NCBI RefSeq assembly: GCF_003049705.1
Contig: NZ_PIRF01000001.1
Coordinates: 248,001 to 312,000, forward strand
Reading direction: 5' to 3'
Length of the DNA stretch: 64,000 bases
Source of the DNA: Campylobacter concisus
GTDB lineage: Bacteria > Campylobacterota > Campylobacteria > Campylobacterales > Campylobacteraceae
Shown here in pieces: positions 19,330 through 29,629 of this stretch. The translations under genes and the position numbers were made by a program. A model generated the notes under the pieces. That model was not told the DNA's origin. It was given only the letters and a program-made list of their open reading frames with translations, and did no database searches. Every line of letters starts with the position of its first letter. Position 1 is the first letter of the stretch.

Positions 19330-20322
19330 ATGTATGACAACGAAGCTAAATTCTCTCTTTGGTGTGATTTTATAGAGAGAAATTTTTTACAAAGCGAATT
19401 TAACTCTTTATCGGAAAATAATATTATAAACGGTGCTACAAGCAACCCAGCTATTTTTAAAACAGCGTTTGCTTCACCTGCTTATAAAAAGATCATAGAA
19501 ACTAGCAATAAACGCCACCCAAAAGATCTTTATGAAATTTTAGCTACTCAAGATATAAAAATCGCCGCATGTAAAATGTTAATAAATTATGCAAACGGCG
19601 ATGATGGCTTTGTAAGCATTGAGGTTGATCCAAATTTAAGCGACGATACAGCTGCAACGATAGAAGAAGGTATCAGGCTTCATAATCTAATATCAATGCC
19701 AAATGTTATGATAAAAATTCCAGCTACAAAAGATGGTTATGAGGCAATGAGCGCGCTTATGGCAAGAGGAATTAGCGTAAATGCAACGCTTATATTTTCG
19801 CCAGATCAGGCTAAAAACTGCCTTGAAGCATTTAAAGAAGGCAGTAAGGCTTATGCAAGTCGCTTTATGGATACTACTATGCCAAAAGGTGTGATAAGTG
19901 TTTTTGTAAGTAGATTTGATAGAAAGCTTGATGAGGTTATGGCTACAAAGAGCTTGCCAACGGGACAAATTGGCATAATGAATGCTGCGAATATATACCA
20001 CCTGATTGAAGATTTTGGACTAGAAAATGTAAGAACACTTTTTGCAAGCACAGGCGTAAAAGGCGGTAGTTTAAGAGGGGATTATTACGTTAGAGAGCTA
20101 ATGTATAAAAATTCTATAAATACAGCACCAATAGAGACGATAAAAGAATTTATAAAAGAAAAAGCAGAGGCAAAAAATGTACCTAGTAAAGAAAATATCT
20201 CAAGCTTTTTTCAGATTATAAAAAATAATGAGATAGATATAAATGTCGTTTATAAAGATTTATTAAGCGATGGCTTAAAGCAGTTTGTGTCAGCATTTGA
20301 TGATATTATGAAATCACTTTAG
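19330..20322 (+). CDS. tal: transaldolase
   Basis: Pentose-phosphate enzyme exchanging dihydroxyacetone units between sugar phosphates. Seen are NGATSNPAIFKTAF near the N-terminus, SIEVDPNLSDD, and the Schiff-base lysine in VMIKIPATKDGYEAM, then GISVNATLIFSPDQA. At 330 residues it belongs to the longer TalB/Tal1 class rather than the ~215-residue type. A 117-base gap with a new promoter follows before rplY. Confidence 0.93.
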   Translation: MYDNEAKFSLWCDFIERNFLQSEFNSLSENNIINGATSNPAIFKTAFASPAYKKIIETSNKRHPKDLYEILATQDIKIAACKMLINYANGDDGFVSIEVDPNLSDDTAATIEEGIRLHNLISMPNVMIKIPATKDGYEAMSALMARGISVNATLIFSPDQAKNCLEAFKEGSKAYASRFMDTTMPKGVISVFVSRFDRKLDEVMATKSLPTGQIGIMNAANIYHLIEDFGLENVRTLFASTGVKGGSLRGDYYVRELMYKNSINTAPIETIKEFIKEKAEAKNVPSKENISSFFQIIKNNEIDINVVYKDLLSDGLKQFVSAFDDIMKSL

Positions 20323-20404
20323 ACAAAGAAGTCCAAGCTAATACACAAACAGCAAAAGTGATCATTCTTAAACAAGCTTTATGTGAAATTTATAAAGCAT
20401 TGGA

Positions 20405-20410
20405 TAAAAT
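20405..20410 (+). promoter_or_regulatory. -10 box of the rplY promoter
   Basis: TAAAAT about 30 bases before the chosen rplY ATG. It lies inside the longer possible reading frame beginning at 20383, which supports the later start. Confidence 0.4.
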
Positions 20411-20439
20411 CAGCACCTATTTTTTATGAAAGGAAAACG

Positions 20440-20976
20440 ATGTTAGAAGGAATCGTTAGAGAGAGTATCGGTAAGAAGTCTGCAAAGGCTTTGAGAAGAG
20501 ATGGTTATCTAATCGCCAACATTTATGGCAAGGGATTAGAGAATGTTGCAGCTGCTTTTAAAGTAAATGACTTTATTAAAGAAGCACGTAAAAAAGAGAG
20601 CCTTGCTTTTGATGTGAAAGTAGGCGGAAAAGTTTATAATGTCGTTATTGTTGATTACCAAAGAGATGTTGTTACAAGTGATCTTAAACACGTAGATCTA
20701 AAAGTAGCACTTCCAGGCGTTTTATCAAAATATATGATCCCAGTTAAGCCAGTTGGAACACCTATTGGTCTTAAAAATAAGGGCGTTTTGATCCAATCAA
20801 AAAGACGTCTTTGTGTAAAATGCACAGCTGAAAATTTACCAAATTCATTTGACGTTGATGTAAGCAAACTTGACATCGACGATACTATTTTGGTTCGTGA
20901 CATCACAGCTCCTAAAGGCGTTACTATCATTGACGCTGACCGTGTTGCGGTACTTGGAGTTATTAAAGCTAAATAA
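20440..20976 (+). CDS. rplY: 50S ribosomal protein L25/Ctc
   Basis: Binds 5S rRNA. The 178-residue protein has the L25 N-terminal domain ([20 protein letters not shown]) and the C-terminal TL5/Ctc beta domain with [14 protein letters not shown] place the start at ATG 20440 with an AAAGGA site; the frame extends upstream to GTG 20383, but that extension covers a likely promoter and does not resemble L25. pth follows 11 bases later, a common pairing. Confidence 0.93.
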   Translation: MLEGIVRESIGKKSAKALRRDGYLIANIYGKGLENVAAAFKVNDFIKEARKKESLAFDVKVGGKVYNVVIVDYQRDVVTSDLKHVDLKVALPGVLSKYMIPVKPVGTPIGLKNKGVLIQSKRRLCVKCTAENLPNSFDVDVSKLDIDDTILVRDITAPKGVTIIDADRVAVLGVIKAK

Positions 20977-20987
20977 AAAGGGCTTTT

Positions 20988-21536
20988 GTGACACTAATAG
21001 CGGGGCTGGGAAATCCTGGCCCCAAATACGAAAACACTAGACACAACATAGGCTTTATGCTTATAGACTTCCTAAAAGACTCAAATTTCAAAGATGTTAG
21101 CTCAGCCAAATTCCAAGGCGAAGTTTTTAAATTTAACGACATTATTTTGCTAAAACCAACAACCTTTATGAACCTCTCAGGACAAAGTGTAAAAGCGGTA
21201 AAAGACTTTTATAAACCAGATAGAATAATCGTAATACACGATGATCTTGATCTTAGTTTTGGTGCAGTTAAATTTAAAAAAGGCGGCAGTAGTGGCGGGC
21301 ATAACGGCATAAAATCAATCGATAATCTAATCGGCAACGACTACGAAAGGGTGCGTGTTGGCATTGGGCACCTTGGTGATGCTAAAAATTTTGTCCTTGG
21401 AGAGTTTAGCGATGAAGAAAAAAAGGCTTTAGATGAAATTTTAGCCTACACAAAAAATGCAGTTTGCGAGCTACTAAAGAGCGACATCAACGAAATTTCG
21501 CAAAAATTTACGATAAAAAAAGGTCTTATCAAATGA
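20988..21536 (+). CDS. pth: peptidyl-tRNA hydrolase
   Basis: Releases tRNA from dropped-off peptidyl-tRNA. Diagnostic motifs are LIAGLGNPGPKYENTRHNIGF (catalytic His in RHNIG), LLKPTTFMNLSGQSV and VIHDDLDLSFG then GSSGGHNGIKSI. The start is GTG at 20988. Length 182 is normal. The stop overlaps the next gene as ATGA. Confidence 0.96.
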   Translation: MTLIAGLGNPGPKYENTRHNIGFMLIDFLKDSNFKDVSSAKFQGEVFKFNDIILLKPTTFMNLSGQSVKAVKDFYKPDRIIVIHDDLDLSFGAVKFKKGGSSGGHNGIKSIDNLIGNDYERVRVGIGHLGDAKNFVLGEFSDEEKKALDEILAYTKNAVCELLKSDINEISQKFTIKKGLIK

Positions 21537-22597
21537 AACTATACGCCAGATACGTTGGCTGGGTCTATATAAAATCTTTTCTTATCGTATTTTTAGCACT
21601 TGAACTATTTTATGTTGGTATCGATCTGCTTACAAATTTAAAAGATCTGCCGCCATCTGCAAACCTTCAGCTCCTTTATGTTGGGCTTACATCGCTTAGC
21701 GCTATTGGCTACGTTTTGCCACTTTCGCTTATTTTTGCACTCATTATTTTGCATGTAAATATGGTCAGGTCAAACGAGCTAATCAGCTTTTATGCGCTTG
21801 GTATTAGTAAAAATAGTCTAATTTTTCCACCATTTTTTATTGCACTTTTTGTAACTATTTTTTATGTTGGCTTAAATTTTACTCCATTTGCCTATGCGCA
21901 CGACTATCAAAAAAGTATCGCTAAAAATACGGCTTTTTCGAAAAACACAAATGATTCGTTTTTAAAATTTGAAGGCAAATTTATCTACATAAAGGAGCTA
22001 AATTCTGTTAATCAAATAGCAAATGATGTTAGAATTTTTGAGATAAATGGCACAAATTTACTCTCAACTACATTTGCAAATCATGCTAATTTTAAAGACA
22101 ATGAGTGGATTTTAAAAGATGTTAATCAAACTATTTTGCCGCAAATTTTAGAGCTTGGTGGGGCTGGTTTTAATAAAATACAAAGCGAGAACTTAGATGC
22201 ACTAAAAGGCTTTAAGCCAAAGAGTATTGAAAGCGCTGTTAGCGTTGAAAACTCAAAATTTAATATCCCAGATGCGATAAATTTTATAAAGACATTTAAA
22301 AATGAAGGCATCGGCCTTGATAGCGCAAAAACAGCTTTTTACAACCTTGCTATCGCTCCATTTTTTGCACCATTTTTATTGCTCATTTTTTACTATCATT
22401 TGCCTGTAACTGGTAGATTTTTTAATCTTGCACTTTCGACTTTTATCTTTGTTGTGATAACTCTTGTCGTTTGGGGATTGCTCTTTATTCTTGCAAAATT
22501 TGCACAAACTTCTGTGATCTTGCCAGAGATTGGCATAGTTTTGCCAGTTATTTTACTTTTTGCATACGCCATTTATCTCATAAAATCGCATCGTTAA
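21533..22597 (+). CDS. LptF/LptG-family permease (YjgP/YjgQ)
   Basis: Predicted inner-membrane half of the LPS exporter. Helices lie near residues 13-33, 48-82 and 92-115, followed by a periplasmic beta-rich domain (~120-265) and three C-terminal helices (~280-352). LFYVGIDLLTNLKDLPPS and SFYALGISKNSLIFPP match the family. I use ATG 21533 overlapping the pth stop; the frame is open further upstream inside pth. Which of LptF or LptG it is cannot be settled here. A GCCAAA-T-TTTGGC hairpin followed by a T run (22602-22620) probably ends the transcript. Confidence 0.82.
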   Translation: MKLYARYVGWVYIKSFLIVFLALELFYVGIDLLTNLKDLPPSANLQLLYVGLTSLSAIGYVLPLSLIFALIILHVNMVRSNELISFYALGISKNSLIFPPFFIALFVTIFYVGLNFTPFAYAHDYQKSIAKNTAFSKNTNDSFLKFEGKFIYIKELNSVNQIANDVRIFEINGTNLLSTTFANHANFKDNEWILKDVNQTILPQILELGGAGFNKIQSENLDALKGFKPKSIESAVSVENSKFNIPDAINFIKTFKNEGIGLDSAKTAFYNLAIAPFFAPFLLLIFYYHLPVTGRFFNLALSTFIFVVITLVVWGLLFILAKFAQTSVILPEIGIVLPVILLFAYAIYLIKSHR

Positions 22598-22601
22598 GCC
22601 A

Positions 22602-22620
22602 AATTTTGGCAAGCTTTTTG
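22602..22620 (+). terminator. probable terminator after the LptF/G-type gene
   Basis: Short GCCAAA/TTTGGC hairpin followed by AAGCTTTTTG, between the permease stop and the lysA promoter. Confidence 0.4.
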
Positions 22621-22626
22621 TAAAAT
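22621..22626 (+). promoter_or_regulatory. -10 box of the lysA promoter
   Basis: TTTTTG followed by TAAAAT, 27 bases before the lysA ATG, matching the other promoters seen in this window. Confidence 0.5.
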
Positions 22627-22652
22627 CAAGTCATTTTAATAAAGGCTATTTT

Positions 22653-23876
22653 ATGGATTTTAAAGAGCTTGCAAGTAGATACAAAACCCCACTTTACATT
22701 TATGATTTTAACCACATAAAAAACCGTTACGAAGCACTAAAAAATGCTTTTTTTGCTAGAAAATCTCTCATTTGCTATGCGGTGAAAGCAAACTCAAATT
22801 TAAGTGTTTTGAAATTTCTAGCTGATCTTGGAGCTGGATTTGATTGTGTTAGCATTGGCGAAGTAAAAAGAGCGCTTTTAGCAGGTGCAAAGAGATATCA
22901 GATCATTTTTAGTGGCGTTGGCAAAAGCGATGAAGAGTTAAAAGAGGCTTTGAAAAATGAAATTTTGCTCATAAATGTCGAGAGTTTTGCCGAACTTTTA
23001 AGGCTTGAAAAGATCGCAAAAGGGCTAAACTTAAAGGCAAGGATCAGCATTAGGGTAAATCCAGGTGTCGATGCAAAAACTCACCCATATATCTCGACAG
23101 GACTAAATGAAAATAAATTTGGCGTTGATGCTGAAACAGCCAAAAGAATGTACATCCACGCTAAAAACTCGGACTTTCTTGAGCCAACTGGCATACATTT
23201 TCACATCGGCTCACAGCTAACTTCACTTAGCCCGATAATCGATGCTGCAAATATCGTTAGTGAGCTTTTAAGAGAGCTAAGAGCACTTGAGATTGATATC
23301 AAATTCTTTGACGTTGGTGGTGGACTTGGCATCATTTATAACGATGAAAAAGAGATAAATTTATATGACTACGCACAAGGAATTTTAGGCGCACTAAAGG
23401 GTCAAGATGTGACCATCGTTTGCGAGCCAGGACGTTTCATCGTGGGCAATGCTGGTTACTTTGTCGCAAGCGTTTTATATGAGAAATTTAACGGCAAAAA
23501 GAGATTTGTCATCACTGATGGAGCGATGAATGATCTCATAAGACCAAGCCTTTATGGCGCGCATCACAAAATTTTTGTCGATGGCAAGGATGAAAATTTA
23601 GGCACTTGCGATGTGGTCGGTCCAGTTTGTGAAAGCGGCGACTTTTTAGCAAAAGATATCAATCTACCAGAGTGTGAAAGTGGCGACATCATCGTGGTTA
23701 AAGGGGCTGGAGCTTATGGATTTAGCATGAGTTCAAACTACAACACAAGAAACAGAGCCGCTGAAGTTTGCGTGCTTGATGGCAAAGATAGGCTGATAAG
23801 AAGACGTGAGTGCTTTGAGGACGTCGTGGCACCTGAGATTGAGTTTTTGGAGAGCACTGATGCAAGAGCTAAATGA
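22653..23876 (+). CDS. lysA: diaminopimelate decarboxylase LysA
   Basis: PLP enzyme that makes lysine from meso-diaminopimelate. The PLP lysine is in ICYAVKANSNL; FHIGSQL, DVGGGLGIIY, EPGRFIVGNAG and GPVCESGDFLA complete the active site. Length 407 is typical. Its 3' end overlaps pheA by 17 bases and starts a run of amino-acid genes (lysA-pheA-hisC) that leads into the flagellar fliF-fliG-fliH genes. Confidence 0.96.
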   Translation: MDFKELASRYKTPLYIYDFNHIKNRYEALKNAFFARKSLICYAVKANSNLSVLKFLADLGAGFDCVSIGEVKRALLAGAKRYQIIFSGVGKSDEELKEALKNEILLINVESFAELLRLEKIAKGLNLKARISIRVNPGVDAKTHPYISTGLNENKFGVDAETAKRMYIHAKNSDFLEPTGIHFHIGSQLTSLSPIIDAANIVSELLRELRALEIDIKFFDVGGGLGIIYNDEKEINLYDYAQGILGALKGQDVTIVCEPGRFIVGNAGYFVASVLYEKFNGKKRFVITDGAMNDLIRPSLYGAHHKIFVDGKDENLGTCDVVGPVCESGDFLAKDINLPECESGDIIVVKGAGAYGFSMSSNYNTRNRAAEVCVLDGKDRLIRRRECFEDVVAPEIEFLESTDARAK

Positions 23877-24939
23877 GCTTAGAAAAGAGATCGATAGTAT
23901 CGATGATCTCATCTTAAATAAACTAAATGAAAGAATGAAGCTTGTCGAGCAGATCGGCAAGCTAAAGCAAACGACTGGGACGCCTATATATCGCCCTGAG
24001 CGCGAGCGAGCCATCATAAACCGCTTAACTAGCCTTAGCAAAGATAAAGCCTTAAATAAGGCTGCGATCGAGGCTATTTATCTTGAAATTTTCGCTGTTA
24101 GTAGAAATTTAGAGATGCCTCAAAAGATCGTCTATCTAGGGCCTGAGGGCACTTATACACATCAAGCGGCGCAAAGTAGATTTGGTGCGATGAGTGCCTA
24201 CCTGCCACTTGCTACGATCGAGGCAGTTTTTACAAAGCTAGCTCAAAAAGAGGCAAAATATGGCGTCGTGCCTATCGAAAACAACACTGAAGGTGCTGTT
24301 GGAGCTACGCTTGATTGTTTGAGTAAATTTGATGATATAAAGATAGTGGCAGAGCTCTACGTAGATATCCACCACAGCTTTGTTAGCATAAATGAAAATT
24401 TAAAAGAGATAAAGCGAATTTACTCGCATCCGCAAGGCTACAACCAGTGCCGTAAATTTTTAGAAGATCACTTGCTAAATGAGGTTGAGTTTATCCCAGC
24501 CAAATCAACCGCAGCAGCTGCATATATGGCATCAATGGATAGAAATTCAGCCGCCATTTGCTCAAAGATCGCAGCTAAGATTTATAATGTGCCGATAGTT
24601 TATGAGACGATTGAAGACAATATGGCAAATAGAACGAGATTTTTGATTTTAAGCGATTTTAAAAATGCAAGAGTTGAGAACTCAAAAACTTCAATCCTTG
24701 CAAAGACTGACCACAGTCCAGGACGCCTTGCTGATCTGCTTTCTATCTTTAAAAATGAAAATATCAATATCACAAAACTTGAGTCACGCCCTATAAAACA
24801 ACGCGAGTTTAAATCAATGTTTTATCTTGATTTTGAAGGGCATATCGACGATGAGAAGGTACAAAATGCCTTTGAATTAGCAAAAGAGAGCGGTGCTGAG
24901 ATAAGCTGGTTAGGGAGTTATTTAAACGGAGAAGAGTAA
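23860..24939 (+). CDS. pheA: bifunctional chorismate mutase/prephenate dehydratase PheA
   Basis: P-protein of phenylalanine synthesis. An AroQ-type chorismate mutase (residues 1-85, [28 protein letters not shown]) is followed by prephenate dehydratase (~95-270, [25 protein letters not shown], and TRFLIL with the catalytic Thr) and an ACT regulatory domain (~280-359, with [20 protein letters not shown]). I use ATG 23860, which overlaps lysA; the frame extends upstream inside lysA without family similarity. The last base is also the first of hisC. Confidence 0.96.
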   Translation: MQELNELRKEIDSIDDLILNKLNERMKLVEQIGKLKQTTGTPIYRPERERAIINRLTSLSKDKALNKAAIEAIYLEIFAVSRNLEMPQKIVYLGPEGTYTHQAAQSRFGAMSAYLPLATIEAVFTKLAQKEAKYGVVPIENNTEGAVGATLDCLSKFDDIKIVAELYVDIHHSFVSINENLKEIKRIYSHPQGYNQCRKFLEDHLLNEVEFIPAKSTAAAAYMASMDRNSAAICSKIAAKIYNVPIVYETIEDNMANRTRFLILSDFKNARVENSKTSILAKTDHSPGRLADLLSIFKNENINITKLESRPIKQREFKSMFYLDFEGHIDDEKVQNAFELAKESGAEISWLGSYLNGEE

Positions 24940-26036
24940 TGAAGTTTAATGATTTTTTAGATGATTTAGTTAATTACGAGGCTGGAAAGCCGATTGAGCT
25001 TGTAGTTAGAGAGTTTGGCATCGAGGCAAAAGATGTGATAAAGCTAGCTAGCAATGAAAATCCTTTTGGCACGAGCAAACGCGTAGAAGAGGCGCTAAAA
25101 GAGGTCGCTAAAAATGCACATCTCTATCCAGATGATAGCTACTTTGAGCTAAAAGAGGGACTGGCTAAGAAATTTGGCGTAACTAGCAAAAATCTAATCA
25201 TCGGCTCTGGAAGTGACCAGATCATAGAGTATGCACTTCACGCAAAGGCAAATAAGCAAAGTGGCGTTTTGATGGCTGGCGTGACATTTGCGATGTATGA
25301 AATTTATACAAAGCAAACTGGAGCAAAAATTTATCGCACAAAGAGTGTAGAGCACAATTTGAGCGAGTTTTTAGAAATTTATAATGCGCATAAAGATGAA
25401 ATTTCAGTAATCTTTCTTTGCTTGCCAAACAATCCTTTGGGTGAGTGTTTGGACGCAGATGAGGTCTTTAAATTTATAAAAAGTATTGATGAAAATACGC
25501 TTGTTGTGCTTGATTGTGCCTATAATGAATTTGCAAAATTTAAAGATAGCAAAAAAGAGATAAGGCCAAGCGAGGTAGTGAAATTTAAAAATGCCATCTA
25601 TCTTGGAACATTCTCAAAGGCCTACGCACTTGGTGGCATGCGCGTTGGATACGGCGTGGCAAATGAAGAGATTATAGGCGCTCTCTCAAAACTAAGAGCT
25701 CCATTCAATATCACAACTCCAAGCCTAAGAGCTGCGATAGTAGCACTTAATGATGATGAATTTGTGCAAAAAACCATGCAAAATAATTTCGAGCAGATGA
25801 AGAGATATGAGGAATTTGCAAAGCAAAATGGCATAGAGTTTATCCCAAGCTACACAAATTTCATCACATTTAAATTTAACGAGCCAAAATCAAGCCAGAT
25901 ATGCGAAAAGATGCTAAAAAAGGGTATAATTTTGCGAGATCTAAAAAGCTACGCCCTAAATGCGGTGAGAATCACCATCGGCCTTAGTTGGCAAAATGAT
26001 AGAGTTTTTGAAGAATTAAAGCAAATTTTAAAGTAG
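24939..26036 (+). CDS. hisC: histidinol-phosphate aminotransferase HisC
   Basis: Fold-type I PLP aminotransferase of histidine synthesis. [18 protein letters not shown]-type motif [22 protein letters not shown], and the PLP lysine in [18 protein letters not shown] are all present, with Arg in VRITIGL near the end. Length 365 is normal. fliF begins four bases after the stop, so hisC and the flagellar genes probably share a transcript, as in C. jejuni. Confidence 0.95.
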   Translation: MKFNDFLDDLVNYEAGKPIELVVREFGIEAKDVIKLASNENPFGTSKRVEEALKEVAKNAHLYPDDSYFELKEGLAKKFGVTSKNLIIGSGSDQIIEYALHAKANKQSGVLMAGVTFAMYEIYTKQTGAKIYRTKSVEHNLSEFLEIYNAHKDEISVIFLCLPNNPLGECLDADEVFKFIKSIDENTLVVLDCAYNEFAKFKDSKKEIRPSEVVKFKNAIYLGTFSKAYALGGMRVGYGVANEEIIGALSKLRAPFNITTPSLRAAIVALNDDEFVQKTMQNNFEQMKRYEEFAKQNGIEFIPSYTNFITFKFNEPKSSQICEKMLKKGIILRDLKSYALNAVRITIGLSWQNDRVFEELKQILK

Positions 26037-26040
26037 GAAT

Positions 26041-27738
26041 ATGGATTTTAAAGCATTACTTCATCAAATAAGTCAAATTTATCAAAAGCTTTCATTAAAG
26101 CAAAAAATAGTTGCAGCTAGCTCGATCGTCTTGGTCGTGGCATTTTTAGTGTTTTTAACACTTTATAAAAGCAAAAATGAAAATTTTGCAGGCTATAGTG
26201 TTCTTTTTGAAAACATTAGCCCAAATGATTCTGCCTTAATACTTGATCAGCTAAATAAAGATGGAATTAAATATAAATTGGCAAACGAAGGCACTATCCT
26301 TGTGCCAACGAGCGATGTCTATAAAGAGCGCATCGCTGTTGCAACGCTTGGAATACCAAAAGAGAGCAAAATCGGCTTTGAAATTTTTGATAAGCAAGAA
26401 TTTGGTGCGACTGATGCCGAGCAGAGAGTAAAATTTCAAAGAGCGCTTGAGGGCGAACTAGCTAGAACGATTGAAAGTCTCTCATCTATTCAAAAAGCGA
26501 CTGTTCGTATCGCTATCCCTAAAGAGAGCGTTTTTACTGAGCGTCAAGCACTTCCAACCGCTTCTATCGTCGTTGAGCTAAAGCCAGGCGTTAGTTTAAA
26601 TGCGAAGCAAATTTTTGGTATTAAAAACCTTGTCGCTGCCTCTGTTACAAACTTGAGCACAGAAAATGTAAAGATCGTCAATCAAGATGGCGTCGCACTT
26701 GGCGATGAAGACGGTGAGTTTGATAGTGATGCTATAGCTCAGCAGATCCGCTATAAGCGCGAGTTTGAAAATAATTACGAGCAAAAGATCGTAAATGTGC
26801 TAGCTCCTATCGTGGGCGGTGCGGACAAGGTCGTAGCAAAGGTAAATATCGACTTTGACTTCGATAAAAAAGATACAAAAAGTGAAGTTTATGACCCAAA
26901 TAACGTCGTAAGAAGCGAAAGCAATATCGAAGAAAAACGCCAAGGCTCAGCGCCAAATGAAGTAGGTGGCGTCCCAGGTGCGGTTAGCAACATTGGCCCT
27001 GTTCAAGGCCTTGATGATAGCACTTTAAAAGAGCAGTACAACAAAAGCTCACAGCAGACAAACTATGAAATTTCAAAGAAAGTAACAAGCATTAAAGGGC
27101 AGTTTGCTAGCATAAATAGAGTGAGTGCAGCTGTTGTTATAGACGGACTTTATCAAAGTAAAAAAGATAGCGACGGCAAGCCAACTGGTGAGGTGGAATT
27201 TACTCCACTTTCTAAAGAGCAAAGAGAATCAATCACAAATTTAATCAAACAATCAATCGGCTATAACCAAAATAGAGGCGATGAAGTAAGCTTAGATAAC
27301 TTTGAGTTTAAAACCGGTAAAGATATAAGCACTAGCGAGAAGATGGATGGCTTTGTGAATAACTATGTAGTGCCATTTATGCCGCTACTAAAATATATTT
27401 TTGCGGCATTATTGCTCTACATCTTCTACAAAAAAGTAATTGTGCCATTTATGCAAAAGATGCTTGAAGAGACAAAAGAAGAAGAGGAGCAAGTTCAAGA
27501 TGGTCTTGAAGATATTGAGGTAGATGCTGAAGATACGCTTGAGAAATTTAAAGCTGCTCGCAAAAAGGTCGAAGAGCAACTAGGGCTTAGTGGCGAGTTT
27601 AATGAAGATGAACTAAAATATGATGTTTTACTTGAGAAAATGAGAGCGGTCATCACAGAAAGAAATGAAGAGATAGCAATGCTACTTCAAGATATGGTAA
27701 AAAATGACAGCGACTTTAATATGCGTAAGGAAATTTGA
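26041..27738 (+). CDS. fliF: flagellar MS-ring protein FliF
   Basis: Forms the inner-membrane ring of the flagellar basal body. Transmembrane helices lie near residues 22-43 and 447-466, with the periplasmic ring-building motifs between them (DEQRVKFQRALEGELARTIES-like block and VRIAIPKESVFTERQ). The acidic cytoplasmic tail (470-565) binds FliG. Length 565 is usual. The stop overlaps the fliG ATG by one base. Confidence 0.97.
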   Translation: MDFKALLHQISQIYQKLSLKQKIVAASSIVLVVAFLVFLTLYKSKNENFAGYSVLFENISPNDSALILDQLNKDGIKYKLANEGTILVPTSDVYKERIAVATLGIPKESKIGFEIFDKQEFGATDAEQRVKFQRALEGELARTIESLSSIQKATVRIAIPKESVFTERQALPTASIVVELKPGVSLNAKQIFGIKNLVAASVTNLSTENVKIVNQDGVALGDEDGEFDSDAIAQQIRYKREFENNYEQKIVNVLAPIVGGADKVVAKVNIDFDFDKKDTKSEVYDPNNVVRSESNIEEKRQGSAPNEVGGVPGAVSNIGPVQGLDDSTLKEQYNKSSQQTNYEISKKVTSIKGQFASINRVSAAVVIDGLYQSKKDSDGKPTGEVEFTPLSKEQRESITNLIKQSIGYNQNRGDEVSLDNFEFKTGKDISTSEKMDGFVNNYVVPFMPLLKYIFAALLLYIFYKKVIVPFMQKMLEETKEEEEQVQDGLEDIEVDAEDTLEKFKAARKKVEEQLGLSGEFNEDELKYDVLLEKMRAVITERNEEIAMLLQDMVKNDSDFNMRKEI

Positions 27739-28769
27739 TGTCAATAAAGCTAAATGACAAGCAAAAAATGATATATGATGATCTATCGATGCCTGAAAAG
27801 ATTGCTATTTTGCTGATTCAGCTTGGCGAAGAGGCAACTGCTCTTATATTTTCTCATATGGATGTTGATGTCATCACTGAAATTTCAGGCTATATCGCAA
27901 CTGCGAAAAATATTGATAAGCAAGTTGCAAGTGCTGTGCTAGAAGAATTTTACGCTCTAATGCAGTCAAATCAATATATGAGAAGTGGCGGTTTAGAGTA
28001 CGCAAAAGAAATTTTGTACCGCACATTTGGTCCAGAGGCAGCTCAGAAAATTTTAGACAAGCTTGCAAAAAGCATGGAAAACTCAAAAAGCTTTGGCTAT
28101 CTTGATAAGATAAAACCACAACAGCTTGCAGACTTTATCATAAAAGAGCACCCTCAAACCATCGCGCTAATACTAGCTCACATGGACTCAACGAGCGCTG
28201 CTGAAACGCTTAGCTTTTTCTCAGATGAGCTAAGAAGTGAAGTTGTCATTAGAATGGCAAATCTTGGCGATATTAGCCCATCGGTAATTAAGCGCGTTTC
28301 AACCGTGCTTGAGGGCAAGCTTGAAAGTCTTACATCATACAAAGTCGAAGTTGGCGGTCCAAGAGCTGTAGCAGAAGTGCTTAATAGACTTGGGCAAAAA
28401 GCTAGCAAAAGCACGATCGAACGCATCGAACAAAGCGATGATAAGCTTGCAACAACGATTAAAGAGCTTATGTTTACCTTTGAAGATATTATCAACCTTA
28501 ATGCAACTGCGATTAGAGAAATTCTTAAAAATGTCGATAAAAAAGACCTTATGGTCGCATTTAAAGGCTCAAGCGATGGCATAAAGGATAAATTTTTATC
28601 AAATATGTCTCAGCGTGCAGCTGAAGCTTTTAAAGAGGAGATGCAATATCTTGGTGCGGTGCGTGTAAAAGATGTTGAAGAGGCCCAAAGGCGCATAGTA
28701 GAGACAGTGCAAACTCTAGCTGATCAAGGTGTATTCCAAGTCGGCGAAGCAGATGAGATGATAGAATGA
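27738..28769 (+). CDS. fliG: flagellar motor switch protein FliG
   Basis: Rotor protein that generates torque with the stators. The N-terminal domain binds FliF; the middle domain has the EHPQTIALILAHM motif; the C-terminal domain ends in GKEDLM-like KKDLMVAFKGSSDGIKDKFLSNMSQRAAE with the charged torque helix. I use ATG 27738 (MSIKLND) rather than the TTG three bases earlier. Length 343 is normal. It overlaps fliH by four bases. Confidence 0.97.
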   Translation: MSIKLNDKQKMIYDDLSMPEKIAILLIQLGEEATALIFSHMDVDVITEISGYIATAKNIDKQVASAVLEEFYALMQSNQYMRSGGLEYAKEILYRTFGPEAAQKILDKLAKSMENSKSFGYLDKIKPQQLADFIIKEHPQTIALILAHMDSTSAAETLSFFSDELRSEVVIRMANLGDISPSVIKRVSTVLEGKLESLTSYKVEVGGPRAVAEVLNRLGQKASKSTIERIEQSDDKLATTIKELMFTFEDIINLNATAIREILKNVDKKDLMVAFKGSSDGIKDKFLSNMSQRAAEAFKEEMQYLGAVRVKDVEEAQRRIVETVQTLADQGVFQVGEADEMIE

Positions 28770-29629
28770 AAAGCAGCGTAATAACCAGTGAGACTTCTCC
28801 AGCTCACTTTATAGAAAATTACAGATTTAAGGTGCTTGGAGTTGGAGAGCGAGCCGCAGATAGTGCTCCTGTATTGATAGAAGAAAATAATCTTAGTGAA
28901 GAGTTAAGCGAGCAAAATTTTGGGCAAAAGGGTGAAAATTTCATTCCTCAAGCTAGCCACCAAACGCAAGCAAGCCCGCAAAACCACTTTGCTTCTCAGG
29001 CTCAAAACTCACAAATGCAGCAAGGAGGCGAGTCAAGCTTTGTTGAAGAACTGCTTAAAAAAACAGATGAGCTAAGCAGCAACATCATCAAACTTCAAAT
29101 GCAAATAGAAAATCAAGAGAGCGAATTTGCTAAGCGCCTTGAGGCTGAAATTTCTCGTGCAAAAGAGGATGGCAAAAATGAAGGTATCGCCCAAGCAAAT
29201 GCGGCAAATGAAGCGAAGATAAATGAGCTTGAGGCTAGATTTAGCGCTTCAGCAGCAAAGCTGGATGAGCAGTATGTTAAATTCGATGAGTTTTTAAAGA
29301 AGATCGAAGAAGAGCTCGGACAAACTGCTATAAAAATCGCAAAAGAAGTAATCGATAAAGAAATTTCAACCTCTTCAAATCAGATCGCTCATCATTTAGC
29401 AAGCTCTCTTATAAAAGAACTAAGTAATGTCAAAAATATAGAAATTCGTGTAAATCCTGAAGATAGCGAATATATAAAAGAGCAATTTAGCAAGAATGGA
29501 CACGTCAAAATAAGCGCTGATGATGCTATAAGCAAAGGCGGTGTGGTTATTATAAGTGATGGTGGCAATATCGATGCGACTATGCAAACAAGGCTAGAAA
29601 AACTAAAAATGCTGGTAAATAATGAATAA
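28766..29629 (+). CDS. fliH: flagellar export ATPase regulator FliH
   Basis: Peripheral stator of the flagellar type III export ATPase. The Gln-rich N-terminal region (~60-95, low complexity) is followed by a long coiled coil (~100-185) and the C-terminal FliH/V-ATPase-E-like domain with GQTAIKIAKEVIDKEI and IRVNPEDSEYIKEQF. Length 287 is within range. Position directly after fliG and a four-base overlap support the call. Its stop overlaps dxs by eight bases. Confidence 0.92.
   Translation: MKSSVITSETSPAHFIENYRFKVLGVGERAADSAPVLIEENNLSEELSEQNFGQKGENFIPQASHQTQASPQNHFASQAQNSQMQQGGESSFVEELLKKTDELSSNIIKLQMQIENQESEFAKRLEAEISRAKEDGKNEGIAQANAANEAKINELEARFSASAAKLDEQYVKFDEFLKKIEEELGQTAIKIAKEVIDKEISTSSNQIAHHLASSLIKELSNVKNIEIRVNPEDSEYIKEQFSKNGHVKISADDAISKGGVVIISDGGNIDATMQTRLEKLKMLVNNE

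Noticed and set aside
20383-20439. Longer start for rplY at GTG 20383
   Set aside because: The extra 19 residues do not resemble L25, contain a likely -10 box, and a good ribosome site precedes ATG 20440.
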